From Bacillota bacterium (GTDB lineage: Bacteria > Bacillota > Clostridia > Tissierellales > Peptoniphilaceae): DNA of 37,136 bases. Every line of letters starts with the position of its first letter. Position 1 is the first letter of the stretch. The translations under genes were made by a program, and so were the position numbers. The DNA lies in NCBI GenBank assembly GCA_029003555.1, contig JAQYCE010000059.1, forward strand, positions 1-37,136, given 5' to 3'. Positions 24,983 to 33,527 of the stretch are shown here, piece after piece. The notes beneath the pieces are model-generated. The model was given only the letters and a program-made list of their open reading frames with translations. It did no database searches and had not been told where the DNA came from.

Positions 24983-25615
24983 TTAGCGCTCTTTGTTTCC
25001 CTTTTTAATATCCGACCGAAAAATAACCCTGAGGAAGCTGATGAAGATACCAAGGACAAAGGCAACGAGGGCCACCTTAATGGCCTTCACCGGCTTGGAC
25101 CCTCCTACGGCAATTTCGGGGAGGTTGGGCTGGTCAACCACCCTCACTTCTTCGACATCCAAAATCTTGGTCAGTTCTTCCGGAGCAATTTTGAAAATAA
25201 GCTCGGCTATTTTCTGCGACTCTTCCGCCCGGTTGGTGACTACGTCCACCCCAATAATCTCACTGTTTTTCAGGGAATAGACCTTCACATCCTTTTGGAA
25301 TTGATCATAGGGAAGCTCGATACCCAGGTCCTTTTCCACCCGGTTGCAAACCGAACGAGACATGAGGACCTGCTCATAGGTTGAAGCTAATCGCTGGTTG
25401 ATCAGAGGATCTGTCACATTGAGGTCGGCTCCCTGGATGTTGATCCTGGGACGGATGACCATCAAACTCCCCGTAGACTTAAAATGTTCATTTTCTCCAA
25501 TTGAAAAATAACCAAAAGCAGCAAAAGCACAAAGTAGGGTAAATATGCCTATTTTTACAAGGTCTTTTTTTACGCCGAAGAAGATCTCCTTCAAACTGAT
25601 TTCTCTTTCTCCCAT
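24983..25615 (-). CDS. Wzz/YveK-type polysaccharide chain-length regulator
   Basis: A 210-residue membrane protein with two transmembrane segments (about 22-41 and 180-200) flanking an extracellular domain, and a Wzz-type N-terminus (REISLKEIFFGVKKDL). The second segment is preceded by a proline-containing stretch (VVDQPNLPEIAVGGSKPVKA), as in this family. In Gram-positive bacteria it normally pairs with a cytoplasmic tyrosine kinase (CpsD/YwqD), often with a phosphatase; neither is adjacent here. It is first in the polysaccharide operon. GGGGGAGG precedes ATG 25615; an upstream in-frame extension to 25687 lacks a ribosome site. Its role would be to set polymer length with the Wzy-like protein. 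Confidence 0.88.
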   Translation of the reverse strand: MGEREISLKEIFFGVKKDLVKIGIFTLLCAFAAFGYFSIGENEHFKSTGSLMVIRPRINIQGADLNVTDPLINQRLASTYEQVLMSRSVCNRVEKDLGIELPYDQFQKDVKVYSLKNSEIIGVDVVTNRAEESQKIAELIFKIAPEELTKILDVEEVRVVDQPNLPEIAVGGSKPVKAIKVALVAFVLGIFISFLRVIFRSDIKKGNKER

Positions 25616-25793
25616 AGTCCTCCCCCTGAAAATTTTATCCTTATCATTATCGGTCAAAAATCGGTATGAATGATGTTGACCGCTCAATTTTTAAGCCGGT
25701 TATTCCTTTCGGCCGTGCCGGTTTGCGGTCCAACAAGACTGTTAAATTCTATCAAAGAAGTCCCTCATTGGCTAGCAAATCCCGGGCGAATAG

Positions 25794-25844
25794 AAAAAAA
25801 GCCCCTGTATTCCGAGAAGCTTTTCTCTTCCGGAATACAAGGGC
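25794..25844 (-). terminator. Rho-independent terminator of the CoA-transferase gene
   Basis: A 14-bp stem (25801-25814 with 25831-25844, one mismatch) followed on the minus strand by seven T residues. It sits 9 bp after the stop codon and separates this gene from the polysaccharide operon. Confidence 0.95.
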
Positions 25845-25852
25845 CGAATCCA

Positions 25853-27202
25853 CTAGCGCTTATTGGACTTTCTCCAAATGCCCATCTCTTGGGCCTGGGC
25901 AATCAAGCCATCCCGCATCTCCGGATGGGCGATGGAAATCAGCCCTTCCGCTCTCTGCCAGAGGGACTTGCCCATGAGGTTGACGGCCCCGTACTCGGTC
26001 GCAATATAGTGGGCGGTGTGGCGGGGGTCAGTGATGGCGGTTCCCTCTTTCATGGTGGGGAGGATATTGGAGACCTTCTCTCCCTTGGCATTCTCGAAGG
26101 TAGAGGCCAGGGCGATGATAGACTTCCCGCCCTCGGAGAGGTAGGCGCCCAGGACAAAGTCCAGCTGGCCGCCGGTTCCGGAGATCTGGCGGTTGCCCAC
26201 GGACTCCCCGTTGATCTGGCCAAAGAGGTCGACGTTGATGCAGTTGTTGATGGAGATGAAGTTGTCCATCTGTCCGCAGACATAGGGGTCATTGACGTAA
26301 TCCACCGGGGCGGCGATGACGGACCGGTTGTTGTCCAGGTATTCGTAGAGTTCAGCTGTTCCCATGGTAAAGGCAAACATCTGCTTGCCCGGGTGGAGTT
26401 CATTGTAGCGGCCGGTGAGCTTGCCGGCCTTGGCCATCTTCATCATGGAGTCCACATACATCTCTGTGTGGATGGACAGGTCCTTGATGTCGGATTCGGC
26501 GATCATGGCACCAACCGCGTTGGGCATGCCCCCGATTCCCAGCTGGAGGGTGGCCCCGTCAACTACATAGGGCAGGACATTAGCCGCAATTTTTTTATCC
26601 AGCTCGGAGGGCTGGGCGTCCGGAATGGTGTCCATGGGTTCAGAGGATTCGACGATGGCGTCGACCTGGGAAACATGGAGGACATCCCCGAAGGCCCCGG
26701 GAACCTGGGGCATATTCTCATTCACTTCCACGACAATTTTCTTAGCCCGCTTGATGGTCTCCCAAGTGGAGGCGATGCAGGGCCCCAGGTTGAAGTAGCC
26801 GTGCTTATCCATGGAACCCACCTGGAGGAAGAGGACATCTACGCTTTCAATATCTCCCTTGCGGAAGTAGAGGGGGAGCTGGGCGAACCGCATGGGGGCA
26901 AAGTAGACACTCCCCCGCTTGGCATTCTTCCGGTCGGTTCCGGAATAGTACCAGGAATTCCAGGTGAAGACGTCCCGGCCCACCCGGTCGTTGGCATCCA
27001 GGATGGCCAGGGGGTGGTAAAGAAGGTAACCGCGAACGTTGACGTCCTCCAGTTCCTCTGCCCGGTCGGCCAGGGCCTGATCCAGCTTCTTCGGAATGGA
27101 GAGGGCGTGACCATAGTCCAGCCAGTCCCCGGATTGGACGATCTTTACCGCCTCCTCGGGCGTCGTCAGCTTGTCTTGGTAAATGGATTGAAAGTTGCTC
27201 AT
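25853..27202 (-). CDS. Butyryl-CoA:acetate CoA-transferase family protein
   Basis: A 449-residue member of the acetyl-CoA hydrolase/transferase family (butyryl-CoA:acetate and 4-hydroxybutyrate CoA-transferases). Two CoA-transferase halves are present, with the active-site glutamate E247 in LSIHTEMYVDSM, the oxyanion/CoA loop LGIGGMPNAVG, and ISGTGGQLDFVLGAYLSEGGKSIIAL. GTGGQ and the GGMPNAVG loop are usual for this clade. The likely reaction is transfer of CoA from butyryl-CoA to acetate, giving butyrate and acetyl-CoA, the last step of butyrate fermentation; the dehydrogenase fusion at 4929-6842 would supply butyryl-CoA. 4-hydroxybutyrate or another acid cannot be excluded. It is a single-gene unit with a 5' leader holding a perfect hairpin (27267-27285) and its own terminator. 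Confidence 0.92.
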   Translation of the reverse strand: MSNFQSIYQDKLTTPEEAVKIVQSGDWLDYGHALSIPKKLDQALADRAEELEDVNVRGYLLYHPLAILDANDRVGRDVFTWNSWYYSGTDRKNAKRGSVYFAPMRFAQLPLYFRKGDIESVDVLFLQVGSMDKHGYFNLGPCIASTWETIKRAKKIVVEVNENMPQVPGAFGDVLHVSQVDAIVESSEPMDTIPDAQPSELDKKIAANVLPYVVDGATLQLGIGGMPNAVGAMIAESDIKDLSIHTEMYVDSMMKMAKAGKLTGRYNELHPGKQMFAFTMGTAELYEYLDNNRSVIAAPVDYVNDPYVCGQMDNFISINNCINVDLFGQINGESVGNRQISGTGGQLDFVLGAYLSEGGKSIIALASTFENAKGEKVSNILPTMKEGTAITDPRHTAHYIATEYGAVNLMGKSLWQRAEGLISIAHPEMRDGLIAQAQEMGIWRKSNKR

Positions 27203-27266
27203 GCAAGGGTCCCCTTTCTGAATAGGAAATGGATAGAGAAGGTTTTCCCTCCTCTTTTAAATTGAA

Positions 27267-27285
27267 CCGGGCCGGACGGGCCCGG
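27267..27285 (-). promoter_or_regulatory. Perfect GC hairpin in the CoA-transferase leader
   Basis: CCGGGCC-N5-GGCCCGG in the leader between a TATAAT box (27328-27333) and the start codon, 64 bp upstream of the ATG. Only a weak T stretch follows, so it could be an attenuator or an mRNA stabiliser. Confidence 0.5.
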
Positions 27286-27327
27286 ACTGATCGATAGGCA
27301 TCGTTGACATTAGCCGCATCTATAGCC

Positions 27328-27333
27328 ATTATA
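27328..27333 (-). promoter_or_regulatory. Candidate -10 box of the CoA-transferase gene
   Basis: Minus-strand TATAAT about 125 bp before the start codon; no good -35. It lies 32 bp past the end of the thioesterase gene. Confidence 0.4.
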
Positions 27334-27365
27334 AAGCTCTTGGGGAGATTATTCCAGCGGTTTCC

Positions 27366-27797
27366 TTAGTCGGATAGGAGGTAGAAGGACCCGCTGGCAT
27401 AGCCCACCAAGCGTCCTTCCACGGTCAGCCGGCAGCTGGAGGTCAGGATCCGTCCCCCCTCCCGGAGGGCATGGGCAGTGGCCACCAGCTTGTCTCCCGC
27501 CTTGGCCTTGCCCAAAAACCGGTAGTTGATGTCCGTGGTCACATAGGACCGGTTATCCTCCCGGTTGCTGAAGCAGGTCCCCATGGCCGTGTCCGCCAAG
27601 GCCATGACCAGGCCCCCATGGGCAATCCCCCCTCCATTCAAGAATTCCTCTTTCACGATGCAGGAGAGGATGGCAAAATCCCCCTCCCGCTTTTCGACTT
27701 GAATACCGAGAAGTTCTCGGAAGGACGACTTGTATTCCATGGGTTCTCTCCCCTCTTCCTTCGTCTCCTCATTCAGCTCCCGGTCCTTTAGGGCCAT
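27366..27797 (-). CDS. PaaI-type hotdog thioesterase
   Basis: A 143-residue single hotdog-fold protein. The central helix motif FLNGGGIAHGGLVMALADTAMG is the PaaI signature, with the HGG loop and the aspartate that acts in catalysis. Such enzymes hydrolyse aromatic or short acyl-CoA thioesters in the cytoplasm; the substrate here is unknown. It lies next to the CoA-transferase gene (163-bp gap) and may be a housekeeping acyl-CoA thioesterase related to butyrate metabolism. I chose ATG 27797 because GGGAGG lies just upstream; in-frame upstream starts lack support. The punA terminator lies upstream, so this gene needs its own promoter, which is not obvious. Confidence 0.88.
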   Translation of the reverse strand: MALKDRELNEETKEEGREPMEYKSSFRELLGIQVEKREGDFAILSCIVKEEFLNGGGIAHGGLVMALADTAMGTCFSNREDNRSYVTTDINYRFLGKAKAGDKLVATAHALREGGRILTSSCRLTVEGRLVGYASGSFYLLSD

Positions 27798-27862
27798 GGT
27801 CCCTCCTCCCTTCTCTCCCCACATAATCATCAAGAACAGTTTTCTTATACCCAGTCCGGGAG

Positions 27863-27913
27863 AAAAAAAAGCAAGCCCTCATTCGACCCTTTTGGGCCGG
27901 AGTGAGTGCTTGC
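27863..27913 (-). terminator. Rho-independent terminator of the opp-punA operon
   Basis: GCAAGC...GGGCC pairs across a 4-nt loop (27871-27913), with a 6-bp outer stem and a few mismatches inside, followed by eight T on the minus strand. It is 9 bp after the punA stop. Confidence 0.9.
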
Positions 27914-27921
27914 TTCAAGTC

Positions 27922-28788
27922 TTACTTTTGGGATGGAAGCTTGCGAATAAAGAAACGGATCATGGCCTGGAAGGCCAGGGCTTGCCGTCTTCCCTCTTCG
28001 ATCACTTCTTCCTCGGTTAATGGCGACCCGGACAGGCCGGACGCCATATTGGAGGCAAAGGAGACGCCACAGGTCTTTAGGCCCATATGGTTAGCCGCTG
28101 TCGCTTCGATGACGGTGGACATTCCCACCATATCGGCGCCCAGGGTCCGGGCCATCCGAATTTCCGCCGGCGTTTCGTAGGCCGGCCCGGTGAACTGGAT
28201 GTAGACCCCTCGGTGGACCCGGCAGCCGGCTTCCTTCCCTGCCTCCTCCATCAGGTCCTGGAGACCCTCGTCATAGACCTGGGTCATATCGGGGAAGCGA
28301 CGGCCCAGACCTTCCAGGTTGGGGCCTAATAAGGGGGAAGGGACAAAGGAAGAGATGTGGTCCCGGATGATGCAGAAGTCCCCCACCCGGAAGTCCGGGT
28401 TGCTGGCCCCTGCCGCATTGGTCAGGACCAGGGTCTCAATCCCCAAAAGGCCCATGAGGCGGATGGGAAGAACGCAGTCCGTGACATCATAGCCCTCATA
28501 GAGGTGGACCCGGCCCTGCATGAGGACCAGGGGCACGCCCTCCAGCCTGCCAAAGATGAAGCGTCCGACATGGCCCGGGGCTGTTGAAACCGGAAATCCC
28601 TCAATATCCTTATAGTCGACGATGAGGGGATCCTCCACCGCATCAGCCAGGGCACCCAGGCCTGACCCCAGAACCAGGCCCAGTCGGGGCCGGACTTGGG
28701 CGGGGTCAGCGGCCTGGCCCTTGGTCAGAGAAAGGACCCGATCCAGACAAGCGTCCAGCTTGTCCCGGACCTTATTGCCGGTTCCCAT
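27922..28788 (-). CDS. punA: Purine nucleoside phosphorylase (trimeric type)
   Basis: This enzyme cleaves inosine or guanosine with phosphate to the base and ribose-1-phosphate. The 288-residue length and motifs identify the PNP-I/PunA type: [14 protein letters not shown] (phosphate site), [56 protein letters not shown] (nucleoside site) and ASNMASGLS, where the asparagine is the usual 6-oxopurine contact. The start overlaps the end of oppF by 17 nt and the gene ends in a strong terminator, so it is the last gene of the oppABCDF operon. Linkage to peptide transport is unusual and hints at joint use of nutrient breakdown products. Confidence 0.95.
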   Translation of the reverse strand: MGTGNKVRDKLDACLDRVLSLTKGQAADPAQVRPRLGLVLGSGLGALADAVEDPLIVDYKDIEGFPVSTAPGHVGRFIFGRLEGVPLVLMQGRVHLYEGYDVTDCVLPIRLMGLLGIETLVLTNAAGASNPDFRVGDFCIIRDHISSFVPSPLLGPNLEGLGRRFPDMTQVYDEGLQDLMEEAGKEAGCRVHRGVYIQFTGPAYETPAEIRMARTLGADMVGMSTVIEATAANHMGLKTCGVSFASNMASGLSGSPLTEEEVIEEGRRQALAFQAMIRFFIRKLPSQK

Positions 28789-29788
28789 CGAGCTCCGCTT
28801 TTTGCTGTTTCAGACGGTTATATTCGCCCTGGAAGTAGTCGACCTGGTCATCGGACATATAGACCAGGTGTCCCGGGGCCACTTCACGGAGGGTGTGGAG
28901 GCCTTCATCCGTCTCATACTTGCTCTCGTCATAGACGATAAGGGCCTTCTTCTTCTCAATCCGGGGGTCCGGAATCGGAACGGATTGGAGGAGGGACCGG
29001 GTGTAGGGGTGGACCGGGTAGGCAAAGAGCTCATTGGTCTCGGCCAACTCGACGATCCGGCCATGGTGGATAACGGCGATCCGATCGGAGAAGTAACGGA
29101 CGACCGAGAGGTCGTGGGCGATGAAGAGGTAGGTGATCCCCTGCTCCCTCTGGAACTTGTTCATGAGGTTGAGGACCTGGGCACGGATGGAGACGTCCAG
29201 GGCGGAGATGGGCTCATCGGCGATGATAAACTCCGGATCCATGACGATGGACCGGGCAATCCCGATACGCTGACGCTGGCCACCCGAGAACTCATGGGGA
29301 TAGCGGGACTTGTGTTCAGGCAATAGTCCGACGGACCGAAGGGCTTCAGCCACTTTTTCCGCCCTCTCTTCCCGCGACTTGTAGAGGTGGAAGTTATCCA
29401 GCCCCTCGGCCACGATGTAGTCGATGGTGGCCCGCTCGTTCAGGGAGGCTGCCGGATCCTGGAAGATCATCTGGATTTCACGGATGACCTCCCGGCGGAC
29501 ATCCTTGGGCAGGCGTTCGTTGATCTTCCGCCCCTTGTAAATAATCTCGCCTTCGGAGGTCTCGTTCAGGCCGATGATGGCCCGACCGATGGTGGTCTTT
29601 CCTGAGCCGGATTCGCCGACCAGGGAGAAGGTCTCCCCCTTGTGGATCTGGAAGTTGACGTTAGAGACCGCTTTAAATGGCGTTTTCCCATTATAGAAGG
29701 TCACCCCAAGGTCTTTCACGTCCAGGAGGACCTCGCCAGTCTCGACAGGCTCGAAGATCTGTTTTTTATTCGTCTTTGTCTCTGTCAC
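28772..29788 (-). CDS. oppF: Oligopeptide ABC transporter ATP-binding protein OppF/AmiF
   Basis: A 338-residue ABC ATPase powering peptide import. It has Walker [10 protein letters not shown] (about 58-66), Q-loop FQDPAASL, signature [14 protein letters not shown], Walker [13 protein letters not shown] and H-loop AHDLSV, then the C-terminal oligopeptide-transporter domain ([16 protein letters not shown]). It pairs with OppD upstream; the two genes overlap by 23 nt. [16 protein letters not shown] is typical of OppF. The usual partner features (OppB/C permeases, lipoprotein) lie upstream in order. The start at 29788 follows GGGAGGAATC, about 8 nt away. Confidence 0.95.
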   Translation of the reverse strand: MTETKTNKKQIFEPVETGEVLLDVKDLGVTFYNGKTPFKAVSNVNFQIHKGETFSLVGESGSGKTTIGRAIIGLNETSEGEIIYKGRKINERLPKDVRREVIREIQMIFQDPAASLNERATIDYIVAEGLDNFHLYKSREERAEKVAEALRSVGLLPEHKSRYPHEFSGGQRQRIGIARSIVMDPEFIIADEPISALDVSIRAQVLNLMNKFQREQGITYLFIAHDLSVVRYFSDRIAVIHHGRIVELAETNELFAYPVHPYTRSLLQSVPIPDPRIEKKKALIVYDESKYETDEGLHTLREVAPGHLVYMSDDQVDYFQGEYNRLKQQKAELDGNRQ

Positions 29789-30854
29789 TGTAGATTCCTC
29801 CCTTCGATGTAAGTGCCTTCATCTTCTCGTGCAGGTCTTGGATCAGGACCGGTTTCTCGACTTTTGGAGCCCGGGGATCCTCCAGCCAAGTCTTGGCAAA
29901 GTGGGTGTCCGAGATCTTGAACATGGGCGGCTCCTGCTGGAAGTCGATGGCCAGGGAATACTGGTTCCGGGGGGCAAAGGCATCGCCGACCACCGTCTTA
30001 AAGAGGGAGGGCGGTGTCCCCGGTATGGCGTAGAGGTCCTCTTCCTTATCGCCCAGCTGAGGAAGGGCGGAGAGAAGGCCCCAGGTGTAGGGGTGGCGGG
30101 GGTCATAGAAGACATCTTCGATGGTCCCGTATTCGATGATCTGGCCGGCATACATGACGGCGACCAGGTCCGCCACCTTGGCAACAACGCCCAGGTCGTG
30201 GGTGATATAGATGGTCGTAAAGTTGAATTCGTGGGAGAGTTCTTTGATCAGCTCAATAATCTGAGCCTGGATGGTCACGTCCAAGGCGGTCGTCGGCTCA
30301 TCGCAAATCAGGACCCTGGGCTGGCAGGCCAGGGCAATGGCGATGACAATCCGCTGACGCATACCGCCGGAGAACATGAAGGGGTACTCGTCGTAACGCC
30401 GGTCCGCATCGTCGATTCCAACGCGGGACATGAGGTCCACGGCGATCTTCCGAGCTTCCTTCTTGTCCTTCTTCTGGTGCTTGATGATGACTTCAGAAAT
30501 CTGGTAGCCCACGGTCCGGACGGGGTCCAGGGAGGTCATGGGGTCCTGGAAGACCATGGCGATCTTGCTGCCCCGGATCTTCTCCCACTCCTTGTCCTTA
30601 GTCAGCTTGGAGATGTCCCGCCCTTCGAACCAGACCTCCCCATTGGAGATCCTGCCGTTGGAGTCCAGCATCCCGGTAAAGGTCTTAGTAAAAACCGACT
30701 TGCCAGAACCGGATTCGCCGACGATGGCCACCACCTGGCCTTCTTCGAAGTCCATGGAGATGTTCCGGATGGCGGTGAGTTCTTTATCGCGAACCTTGAA
30801 TTTGACTTCCAGGTTTTTGACCGAAATAATTGGATCTTTCACATTCATTTCCAT
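29766..30854 (-). CDS. oppD: Oligopeptide ABC transporter ATP-binding protein OppD/AmiE
   Basis: A 362-residue ABC ATPase with Walker [11 protein letters not shown]-loop [10 protein letters not shown], signature [15 protein letters not shown], Walker [13 protein letters not shown] and H-loop THDLGVV, and the C-terminal oligopeptide domain ([15 protein letters not shown]). The OppD/DppD tail often binds an iron-sulfur cluster through four cysteines; here those places hold other residues ([20 protein letters not shown]), as in the AmiE branch of Gram-positive peptide permeases. ATG 30854 follows GGAGG and gives MEMNVKDP; an upstream in-frame start at 30914 would overlap oppC and lacks a ribosome site. 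It is 10 bp after oppC. Confidence 0.95.
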   Translation of the reverse strand: MEMNVKDPIISVKNLEVKFKVRDKELTAIRNISMDFEEGQVVAIVGESGSGKSVFTKTFTGMLDSNGRISNGEVWFEGRDISKLTKDKEWEKIRGSKIAMVFQDPMTSLDPVRTVGYQISEVIIKHQKKDKKEARKIAVDLMSRVGIDDADRRYDEYPFMFSGGMRQRIVIAIALACQPRVLICDEPTTALDVTIQAQIIELIKELSHEFNFTTIYITHDLGVVAKVADLVAVMYAGQIIEYGTIEDVFYDPRHPYTWGLLSALPQLGDKEEDLYAIPGTPPSLFKTVVGDAFAPRNQYSLAIDFQQEPPMFKISDTHFAKTWLEDPRAPKVEKPVLIQDLHEKMKALTSKGGIYSDRDKDE

Positions 30855-30864
30855 AGTCGCCTCC

Positions 30865-31944
30865 TTACAGCATGTGGTTGCGCGGATCCGCGGCATCTGC
30901 CAGGGTCTGGCCAACCAGATAGGTGGTAATGGAAATCAGGGCCGTCAGTCCCAGGGGGATCAGGAAGAGGTGGGGAGCGGAGGTCATATAGCTCACGTTC
31001 TTCTGAACGATACGTCCCAAGGAGGCTGTCTCCTCCGAAAGGCCGGTTCCCAGGAAGGAGAGATAAACTTCCGTGGAGATGAAGGCCGGGATGGACCGGG
31101 AAACGGAGGTGACGATGACGGAAATCAGGTAGGGCAAGACATTGTGAATGATCATCTTGGGCATGGAAGAACCCAGGGTTCTGGACGCCAAGTTGTATTC
31201 ACGGTCCCGGATGATCATAACCTGGACCCGGTAGAAGTAAGCCTCGCCCACCCAGGTTGTCACGGTCATGGCAAAGATCAGCTGGGCAACACCTGCGCCC
31301 AGAGCATAGGATAGGACCATAACGATGAGGATGAAGGGGATATTGGAGATGACATTATAGACCTCGATCATGACCATATCCACCCGTTTGGAGAAGCCCC
31401 ACCAGGTTCCGACCACCAGGCCGATGAAGGTAACAATGAGGGTGGCGATAATGGAGATCGAGAGGGAGGTTCTGGCACCCGCCCAGACCTGGTCAAAGAG
31501 GTCAATTCCCTTATCGTTGGTCCCAAAGGGGTGTTCCGCTGATGGAGGGAGGAACCACTGGGACCGGTCGTTGATGTTGGTGGCGTCCATGTTGGAGAAG
31601 CCGGAAATCATGGGCTGGATAAAGGACATGAGGAGGATCAGGGCCAGGATAATCAACATGGTGATGGCCACCTTAGAGGAGAAGAACTTCTTAAAGACCG
31701 ACCCCCAGTAGGAATATTCAGGAGCCGCAATCTTCTCCGAGACCTTCTCGTCAACTCGGTAGAAGGAGAAGAGGTCTTCCTGGTCCAATTCCTCCAGGCC
31801 GCTATGGACCTCTTCATTGGAAGGAGTTTGGACGGTCTTCGTCTCTTTCATCTCTTCCGGGGTCTCTGCCCTTTTTTCATCCTCAGCAAGGACTTCAGCA
31901 ATCTCGTCCCGAAGGTTGGGACTATTTTTCTTTTGATCGGTCAT
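30865..31944 (-). CDS. oppC: Oligopeptide ABC transporter permease OppC/AmiD
   Basis: A 359-residue permease. A long acidic cytoplasmic N-terminus (about 1-85) precedes six membrane segments. The EAA-type loop contacting the ATPase is EYNLASRTLGSSMPKMIIHNVLP. The outside loop with HPFGTNDKGIDLFDQVWAGARTSL is diagnostic for the OppC/DppC family. The long charged N-terminus (PNLRDEIAEVLAEDEKRAET) is longer than in E. coli OppC and resembles AmiD-type proteins. Start codons: oppB ends 2 bp before this gene, so translation is coupled. Confidence 0.94.
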   Translation of the reverse strand: MTDQKKNSPNLRDEIAEVLAEDEKRAETPEEMKETKTVQTPSNEEVHSGLEELDQEDLFSFYRVDEKVSEKIAAPEYSYWGSVFKKFFSSKVAITMLIILALILLMSFIQPMISGFSNMDATNINDRSQWFLPPSAEHPFGTNDKGIDLFDQVWAGARTSLSISIIATLIVTFIGLVVGTWWGFSKRVDMVMIEVYNVISNIPFILIVMVLSYALGAGVAQLIFAMTVTTWVGEAYFYRVQVMIIRDREYNLASRTLGSSMPKMIIHNVLPYLISVIVTSVSRSIPAFISTEVYLSFLGTGLSEETASLGRIVQKNVSYMTSAPHLFLIPLGLTALISITTYLVGQTLADAADPRNHML

Positions 31945-31946
31945 CC

Positions 31947-33428
31947 TTACTCTCCCTTCTTCAGGTTCAAGGAAATCCGGGGATCGACGATGGTCATGAG
32001 AATGTCACCCAGGAAGACGGAGAAAATAGCCAGGGCGGAGAAGATGAAGGTCAGGGTAATGACCATATTGTTGTTCATCTTGTTAATGGAGTCCGGCAGC
32101 ATCTTGCCCATGCCCGGGATAGCAAAAACCGCTTCGGTCAAGACCGCGCCGGAAATGGCCAGGATAATGGAGGCCGGAATCCCGTTAACGATGGGGATGA
32201 TGGCGTTTTTGAAGATGTGGCGGGAGGAGATTTCCTGACGGGACAGGCCCTTAGCCTTGCAGAATTTGACGTAGTCCGCCGTCTCCTGGTCCACCATATA
32301 GCGCCGGACCCAGAGCATGAGGGAGGGCGTGGAAAGAAGACCCAGGATCAGGATGGGGAGGATATAGGACAGGGGGTTCCCGAAACCCAGGTGGGGGAAC
32401 TTGTCCGGCAAGCCGAAGGAAACCCCGATATATTTGACAAAGAAAATAAAGGCCAAGGAGGGAACGGCGATCAGGACGTTGATATAGACGATCCCGATCT
32501 TATCGATGAGCTTATCCTTGTTCTTGGCCATGGCAATGGCAAAGGGCATGGCAAAGATATAGGTCAAAATCAAGGAGGAGACACCGAAGATATAAGAAGT
32601 GGAAATCATCGAAGGATTCTCATGGACCGTCTGTGCGTTGGCATAATGGTCCGTATACCGCTTCTGGTCCAGGTGGTCCAGCTCCGACTTATAGGAGAGG
32701 GTAAACTGGTCAACCGGACTTTTCAGGACTTCCCCGGTGGGGAATTTCTGCTCGGTCATCTTGAGCTGGCCCTGGCCCTTCCCAATAACCTCCAGGGTAG
32801 GAATCCCTTGGTTGGTCGGATAGGAGTTCCCGAAAAAGAGCTTGATGGCATTTTGATGGATAAAGGGGAATTTCCCATTGAAATAAAGTTGGTACTTATA
32901 TTTACATCCTGAGCAAACGACTGCCGGAGCCCCATTGGGACCGGTGCCGAAGGAATAGCCACGCTCCAGGTCCGGATTCTTGGGATCCTGGATCCGGTTG
33001 GGCCCATCCACTTGGACCATTTGGGATAAGTAATTCCAGACCAGCTGGAAAACGCCATATTCCTTGACGGCATAGACATTCCCCTCACCCTCGCCGGGCT
33101 GGGTCATCTGACGAACGTCATAGCCGTCGGCCTTAAATTCTTCAATCACTCTTTTTTGCTCATCAGAACCATTTTCTGTGCAACCGGGCCCGCCCTCTTT
33201 AAGGGCGCACATTTCAGGAATGGTCACATAGTCTAAGTAACCTAGAGATTCCATAGTGGCCATCTGGTAAGAAATCTTAGGATTTCCCTTGAGCTTCTTA
33301 AAGGCCTCGTCCTGGAGGAAGATCTTGGAAACAGGGACTAGCTTATAAAGCATGCCCACGACTATGCATACGACGATCAGAAGAGAGAGTATTGACTTTA
33401 TCAATCGGTTGATGATATAGCGAGTCAT
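31947..33428 (-). CDS. oppB: Oligopeptide ABC transporter permease OppB/AmiC, large-loop type
   Basis: A 493-residue permease, much longer than E. coli OppB (about 306) because of an extracytoplasmic insert of about 230 residues between membrane segment 1 (about 10-30) and the rest, as in pneumococcal AmiC. The C-terminal half has the EAA loop ADYVKFCKAKGLSRQEISSRHIFKNAIIP and the FAIPGMGKML segment of OppB/DppB permeases. The insert holds four cysteines, C74, C83, C172 and C175 (the last two as CSGC), which could form disulfides or bind metal; I do not know this as a general AmiC trait. The gene follows oppA after an intergenic region with a large hairpin (33458-33496). Confidence 0.94.
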   Translation of the reverse strand: MTRYIINRLIKSILSLLIVVCIVVGMLYKLVPVSKIFLQDEAFKKLKGNPKISYQMATMESLGYLDYVTIPEMCALKEGGPGCTENGSDEQKRVIEEFKADGYDVRQMTQPGEGEGNVYAVKEYGVFQLVWNYLSQMVQVDGPNRIQDPKNPDLERGYSFGTGPNGAPAVVCSGCKYKYQLYFNGKFPFIHQNAIKLFFGNSYPTNQGIPTLEVIGKGQGQLKMTEQKFPTGEVLKSPVDQFTLSYKSELDHLDQKRYTDHYANAQTVHENPSMISTSYIFGVSSLILTYIFAMPFAIAMAKNKDKLIDKIGIVYINVLIAVPSLAFIFFVKYIGVSFGLPDKFPHLGFGNPLSYILPILILGLLSTPSLMLWVRRYMVDQETADYVKFCKAKGLSRQEISSRHIFKNAIIPIVNGIPASIILAISGAVLTEAVFAIPGMGKMLPDSINKMNNNMVITLTFIFSALAIFSVFLGDILMTIVDPRISLNLKKGE

Positions 33429-33457
33429 TGTATCTCCTTAAACATTGTAAAACTATT

Positions 33458-33496
33458 GAATTGAGGGGGTTGAGATGATCTCAACCCCCTCAATTC
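33458..33496 (-). terminator. 18-bp perfect intercistronic hairpin between oppA and oppB
   Basis: GAATTGAGGGGGTTGAGA and its exact complement flank a 3-nt loop, with no strong T-run on the minus strand. It lies 31 bp after the oppA stop and 29 bp before oppB. It probably limits read-through or protects the oppA 3' end from exonucleases, lowering oppBCDF relative to oppA. Confidence 0.85.
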
Positions 33497-33527
33497 CAGT
33501 TCTATGATTTGCATCCGACTTTCGGCA

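Noticed and set aside
29880-29990. Loss of the OppD iron-sulfur cysteines as a sign of a broken gene
   Set aside because: The AmiE branch of Gram-positive peptide transporters normally lacks them, and the rest of the protein is intact.
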